64,000 bases of DNA from Shewanella subflava (GTDB lineage: Bacteria; Pseudomonadota; Gammaproteobacteria; Enterobacterales; Shewanellaceae). The DNA is taken from positions 310,001 through 374,000 of the forward strand of contig NZ_JAPDMX010000003.1 in NCBI RefSeq assembly GCF_025971955.1, in the 5' to 3' direction. Below are positions 61,558 to 64,000 of this stretch, one piece after another. Position numbers and translations under genes: made by a program. Within the stretch, counting starts at the first letter, position 1, and every line of letters begins with the position of its first letter. Under the pieces are notes generated by a model that saw only the letters and a list, made by a program, of their open reading frames with translations, did not search any database and was not told where the DNA came from.

Positions 61558-61639
61558 CATCGTTATGCTGATTGGTATCATTTCAATTTTTTATTTAAGC
61601 CCTCATAATAGAGTTAAATTAAAGTCGTGAGTATTGATT

Positions 61640-62332
61640 GTGCGTTTAGACAAGTTTATTTGTGAAAGTACTGAGTTAAGTCGTTCAATGGCAAAAAAAG
61701 CCTTACATCGTAGCGATGTGAGCTGTGATGGGGTGGTGGTCAAAGATCCCGGTTTTAAGGTAACTGACAAAACAGTAGTGCGTTTAGATGGGCAGGTAAT
61801 TTCTTTAGTGGGTGAACGCTATATTATGATGCATAAACCTGTAGATACCATCTGTTCCACCATTGACGAAGTGTACCCTTCAGTACTGAGCTTAATGGAT
61901 ATTGAGAAGGTCGATACCTTACATATCGCTGGCCGACTTGATGCCGATACCACTGGTTTAGTGTTGATCACCAGTGATGGTCAATGGTCACATAAAATAA
62001 CCTCGCCCAAAAAAGATTGTGGTAAGCGTTACCTGGTGGAGTTAGCCGATCCGATCTCTGAAGACTTAGTGCCTGTTTTTGCTCAGGGTATTGAGTTACG
62101 TAACGAAGAGGGTTTAACAAAACCAGCTTTGTTGTCTATTATTGATAGTCACAATGCTCGACTGACCATTAGTGAAGGTAAATACCATCAGGTTAAAAGG
62201 ATGTTTGCCGCTGTGGGGAATAAAGTCGTGAATTTACATCGAGAATGTGTGGGTGAGATCGAGCTAGATCCCGACTTAGCGCCAGGTGAATGGCGCTATT
62301 TAACCCAAACCGAAATTAAGTCAATTATCTAA
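61640..62332 (+). CDS. rsuA: 16S rRNA pseudouridine(516) synthase RsuA
   Basis: Makes the only pseudouridine of 16S rRNA (position 516). A 230-residue protein: S4 domain (RLDKFICESTELSRSMAKKA) then the synthase domain with the catalytic Asp in AGRLDADTTGLVLITSDGQW, followed by ISEGKYHQVKRMFAAVGN and DLAPGEWRYLT as in E. coli RsuA. E. coli RsuA begins MRLDKF, so the GTG at 61640 is the likely start; a TTG at 61634 opens the frame. Ribosome binding site is weak (GTGAG). Confidence 0.93.
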   Translation: MRLDKFICESTELSRSMAKKALHRSDVSCDGVVVKDPGFKVTDKTVVRLDGQVISLVGERYIMMHKPVDTICSTIDEVYPSVLSLMDIEKVDTLHIAGRLDADTTGLVLITSDGQWSHKITSPKKDCGKRYLVELADPISEDLVPVFAQGIELRNEEGLTKPALLSIIDSHNARLTISEGKYHQVKRMFAAVGNKVVNLHRECVGEIELDPDLAPGEWRYLTQTEIKSII

Positions 62333-62563
62333 TGTTGAGTTATTTTTGTTTGATGATAAATTGTACATAGTGTTGTGATATTGTTAATATTAATTCGGAT
62401 TTACAAAATAAAACTTAAAATTTTGATGTTGTTAGCGTTTTTGATATTATTTTTTGATCTGTAAGCTAAAATAGTTGTTAATAGATGGATTAAATGAGTG
62501 CAGTGAAGGTTGAGCTTTGGAACGCGTAATACTGACCTGCGCCTAAATGACTTAGGAGTATAT

Positions 62564-62800
62564 ATGAAATATTCAATCTTATTTGCTGCACTATTCTTTG
62601 CTGGTTCAGCCGCTGCTGTTGATTGTGTTGAGTGTCATGAAAGCTTTGAACTGGCATCACACGTTGAAAACGAAGCGACTTTAGCTGTATGTGCTGATTG
62701 TCATGCAATTGGTGATGCACACGAAATCGATATGGAAATGCATAGCCCTGAACTGACAATCACTGAATGTGCTGATTGTCATGAGATGGAAAAAAAGTAA
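62564..62800 (+). CDS. small triheme c-type cytochrome, periplasmic
   Basis: A 78-residue precursor with signal peptide (MKYSILFAALFFAGSAAA). Mature part, 60 residues, has three heme sites: CVECH, CADCH, CADCH. It contains exactly three other His (ASH, DAH, EMH), enough to give every heme a second His ligand. The order CADCHAIGDAH...CADCH recalls the last three hemes of the Shewanella small tetraheme cytochrome, without its first heme. Such proteins shuttle electrons across the periplasm. AGGAG lies six bases before the ATG at 62564. Monocistronic. Confidence 0.88.
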   Translation: MKYSILFAALFFAGSAAAVDCVECHESFELASHVENEATLAVCADCHAIGDAHEIDMEMHSPELTITECADCHEMEKK

Positions 62801-62831
62801 TTTCCTCTGCGGCTATTAGTGAGCAATGATT

Positions 62832-62859
62832 AAAGGTCTTCTCAGGAAGGCCTTTTTTT
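62832..62859. terminator. terminator of the cytochrome gene, overlapping the next gene's end
   Basis: AAAGGTCTTC and GAAGGCCTTT form a 10-bp stem (one G-T pair) around TCAG with seven Ts. The right arm contains the stop codon and last codons of the convergent response-regulator gene (62842). Confidence 0.85.
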
Positions 62860-63525
62860 AGCTTGTTCATTTTTGCTTGGCGCAGCAACCCGCCCTGATG
62901 CACTAATTTGGGGGATAATAGCGTTTTTCTCGTCAGCATTATCATCTTGTTCAGGTAAGTATCCCGACAGTTTTTTAGCCAGTACGTTATAATTGATAGG
63001 TTTTAACATATAGCCGGTAACTCCTGCTTGAATCGCTTTTAGAATATTGGCTTGTTCCCCATGGGAGCTAATAATAAAAACATCGGTTTCTAACAGCTTT
63101 TCATGAACTCGAATGTCTTTTAATAAATCTAACCCAGAATCACCCTCCATCTCCCAGTCGGTTAATACTAATTGAAAAGGCGCTTTTTCTTCTGCTGCTT
63201 CGATCAGTTTCTTTAACGCCTTTTCTGCACTGCTAGCACTGTCGACTTTTTTAAACCCCATTTCCGCTAAAATGGTGCAGGTAATCCCAATCATAGACTC
63301 AGCATCATCTACAACCAACACTCGAGGCATGCTGGTGGACTGCTGCGTATTTTGCAGCTTATTCAGCATCATCTTTATTTTATTATGCAGGGAGACTAGG
63401 GTAATAAGTTTAGTTTCAAGCTCTTCAGTCGCCGAGCTGTCGCTTTTGGTAATAAGCGCACGTTGTTGGTTAATAGAATCAACCAATATCGCTTTTAAAC
63501 AATTTGCCTCTTTAGAAGTAAACAT
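62842..63525 (-). CDS. response regulator with N-terminal helical region
   Basis: A 227-residue protein. Residues 1-65 are helical and Lys/Gln-rich. Residues about 68-190 are a CheY-like receiver: VLVVDDAES (acidic pocket), phospho-Asp in VLTDWEMEG (near residue 142), Ser in FIISSHG and Lys in MLKPIN. The tail (195-227) is acidic then basic and likely disordered. No output domain, so it probably acts through protein contact or carries a signal in a relay. No sensor kinase adjoins it. Convergent with the cytochrome gene. Confidence 0.9.
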   Translation of the reverse strand: MFTSKEANCLKAILVDSINQQRALITKSDSSATEELETKLITLVSLHNKIKMMLNKLQNTQQSTSMPRVLVVDDAESMIGITCTILAEMGFKKVDSASSAEKALKKLIEAAEEKAPFQLVLTDWEMEGDSGLDLLKDIRVHEKLLETDVFIISSHGEQANILKAIQAGVTGYMLKPINYNVLAKKLSGYLPEQDDNADEKNAIIPQISASGRVAAPSKNEQAKKRPS

Positions 63526-63803
63526 AGTGATTGAGTGCCCTTAAGTAGAAGAGTGAAATCGATAAACAACAGTCGATATGATTATAAATGTAGCGCTTGC
63601 TGAATAAATAAGCGATACATTTTGTTGCGTAAGTTATTTATTTTTCGCGCTTAAGTTCACGATTTTTAATTTTAAATAGGTGCACAATGTTGTTATTGAA
63701 TGCACCTCGTCTTCAATTGTTACGCTGTGTGCGAACGCTTTTTACCTGTAATGAATCATCATAAAGCTAACTGAAGTTAGTTAACCTAGTTTGAGAGCAT
63801 GAT
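63526..63803. other. intergenic region between divergent regulator genes
   Basis: About 280 bases upstream of both a leftward response-regulator gene and a rightward CadC-type regulator gene. It should hold both promoters. I see no open frame, clear hairpin or named motif. Confidence 0.5.
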
Positions 63804-64000
63804 ATGCAAATCGGTAGCTGTTGGTTTGACCGACAGAATAAACAATTAATTGATCAATCAAAAGATATCTCGTGGCCATTGAATGATCAAGAATACTGGG
63901 TGTTGGAACAGCTTGCCGCCCACCGTGGTCAAGTAGTATCCATTCAACAGCTAAAATCGCCGAACATGCATCGTACTAACATGATTAAAATTGTCGAAGC
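63804..64000 (+). CDS. CadC/ToxR-type winged-helix regulator, N-terminal part (runs off the window)
   Basis: Only 65 codons are present. They read IGSCWFDRQNKQLIDQSKDI, then LNDQEYWVLEQLAAHRGQVV and SIQQLK, the beginning of an OmpR-type winged helix as in CadC and ToxR proteins (and as in the STAND protein at 13625-16960). GAGAG lies upstream of the ATG. Domains past the edge are unknown; membrane ToxR-like regulators are usual with this N-terminus. Confidence 0.7.
   Translation, partial: MQIGSCWFDRQNKQLIDQSKDISWPLNDQEYWVLEQLAAHRGQVVSIQQLKSPNMHRTNMIKIVE

Larger units (their letters stand above)
60891..61639. other. intergenic region with repeats, no gene seen
   Basis: About 750 bases between two divergent genes. 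It contains a five-unit 10-bp tandem repeat (61234-61283), a GC-richer patch around 61300-61450 with imperfect inverted repeats (TGGCT/AGCCA) and a palindrome (61534-61557) resembling that at 309-327. The patch looks like an old dispersed element but I cannot name it. No convincing open frame. Confidence 0.55.

Overview
The window looks like a chromosomal segment of a marine Shewanella (Gammaproteobacteria), AT-rich and probably from the cold-adapted S. frigidimarina-like group. The genus call rests on the gammaproteobacterial versions of DbpA, YbaK, CurA, HemG, RlhA, MetE/MetR, QueG, MaeA and RsuA, on small families common in Shewanella and Vibrio (DUF3622, DUF4447-like, TIGR03899-like, DUF2057, DUF1456), on abundant GGDEF proteins and on a small multiheme cytochrome. 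The species-level guess is inference. I see no rRNA, tRNA, CRISPR array or intact transposase gene, and no prophage.

Layout. 0-6 kb: a cut-off lipoprotein gene, a membrane diguanylate cyclase, small DUF3955-like and ACT-fold genes, a STAS-like protein, an orphan periplasmic binding protein and a pirin. 6-12 kb: dbpA, a DUF2057 exported protein divergent from ybaK, an RluA-type pseudouridine synthase, an Lgt whose motifs look like Bacteroidota Lgt, and a SIMPL (YggE-like) protein. 12-20 kb: a run of minus-strand genes: a PAS-GGDEF cyclase, a small beta-rich protein, a 1111-residue winged-helix/STAND-NTPase/TM/TPR protein, a ketopantoate-reductase homologue and a symporter fused to a periplasmic binding domain. 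20-25 kb: an OhrR-like MarR regulator divergent from curA and a DJ-1/Hsp31-like gene, then a palindrome-flanked element resembling a non-autonomous IS200/IS605 derivative, then two conserved hypotheticals. 25-26 kb: a decayed region with an amidohydrolase relic.

26-31 kb: a Fur-box-preceded porin / imelysin lipoprotein / di-heme lipoprotein cluster, then hemG with a cytochrome-b-like membrane protein. 32-38 kb: DsbA with a CHNC active site, a J-domain protein, a phosphoribosyltransferase, rlhA and small genes. 38-45 kb: a cobalamin riboswitch and its TonB receptor, an HDOD protein, and metR/metE with MetJ and MetR sites. Cobalamin uptake and the cobalamin-independent methionine synthase therefore lie within 4 kb of each other. 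45-56 kb: queG, a TPR-GGDEF protein, PAP2 phosphatase, malic enzyme, a DUF1456 protein, an Nramp relative without the metal-binding motifs, and a large TonB receptor. 56-64 kb: a GST, a DUF4447-like/SMI1 pair, an exported protein with a RelA/SpoT-like fold, an M13 metallopeptidase lipoprotein, rsuA, a triheme cytochrome, a response regulator and the start of a CadC/ToxR-type regulator.

Most promising for novelty: (1) the winged-helix-STAND-TM-TPR protein with its tightly linked small partner; (2) the exported RelA/SpoT-like protein; (3) the Bacteroidota-like Lgt; (4) the IS200/IS605-like palindromic element and its 111-bp second copy; (5) HemG paired with a b-type cytochrome. Start sites given here were chosen by ribosome binding site and family length, and often lie inside the longest open frame.
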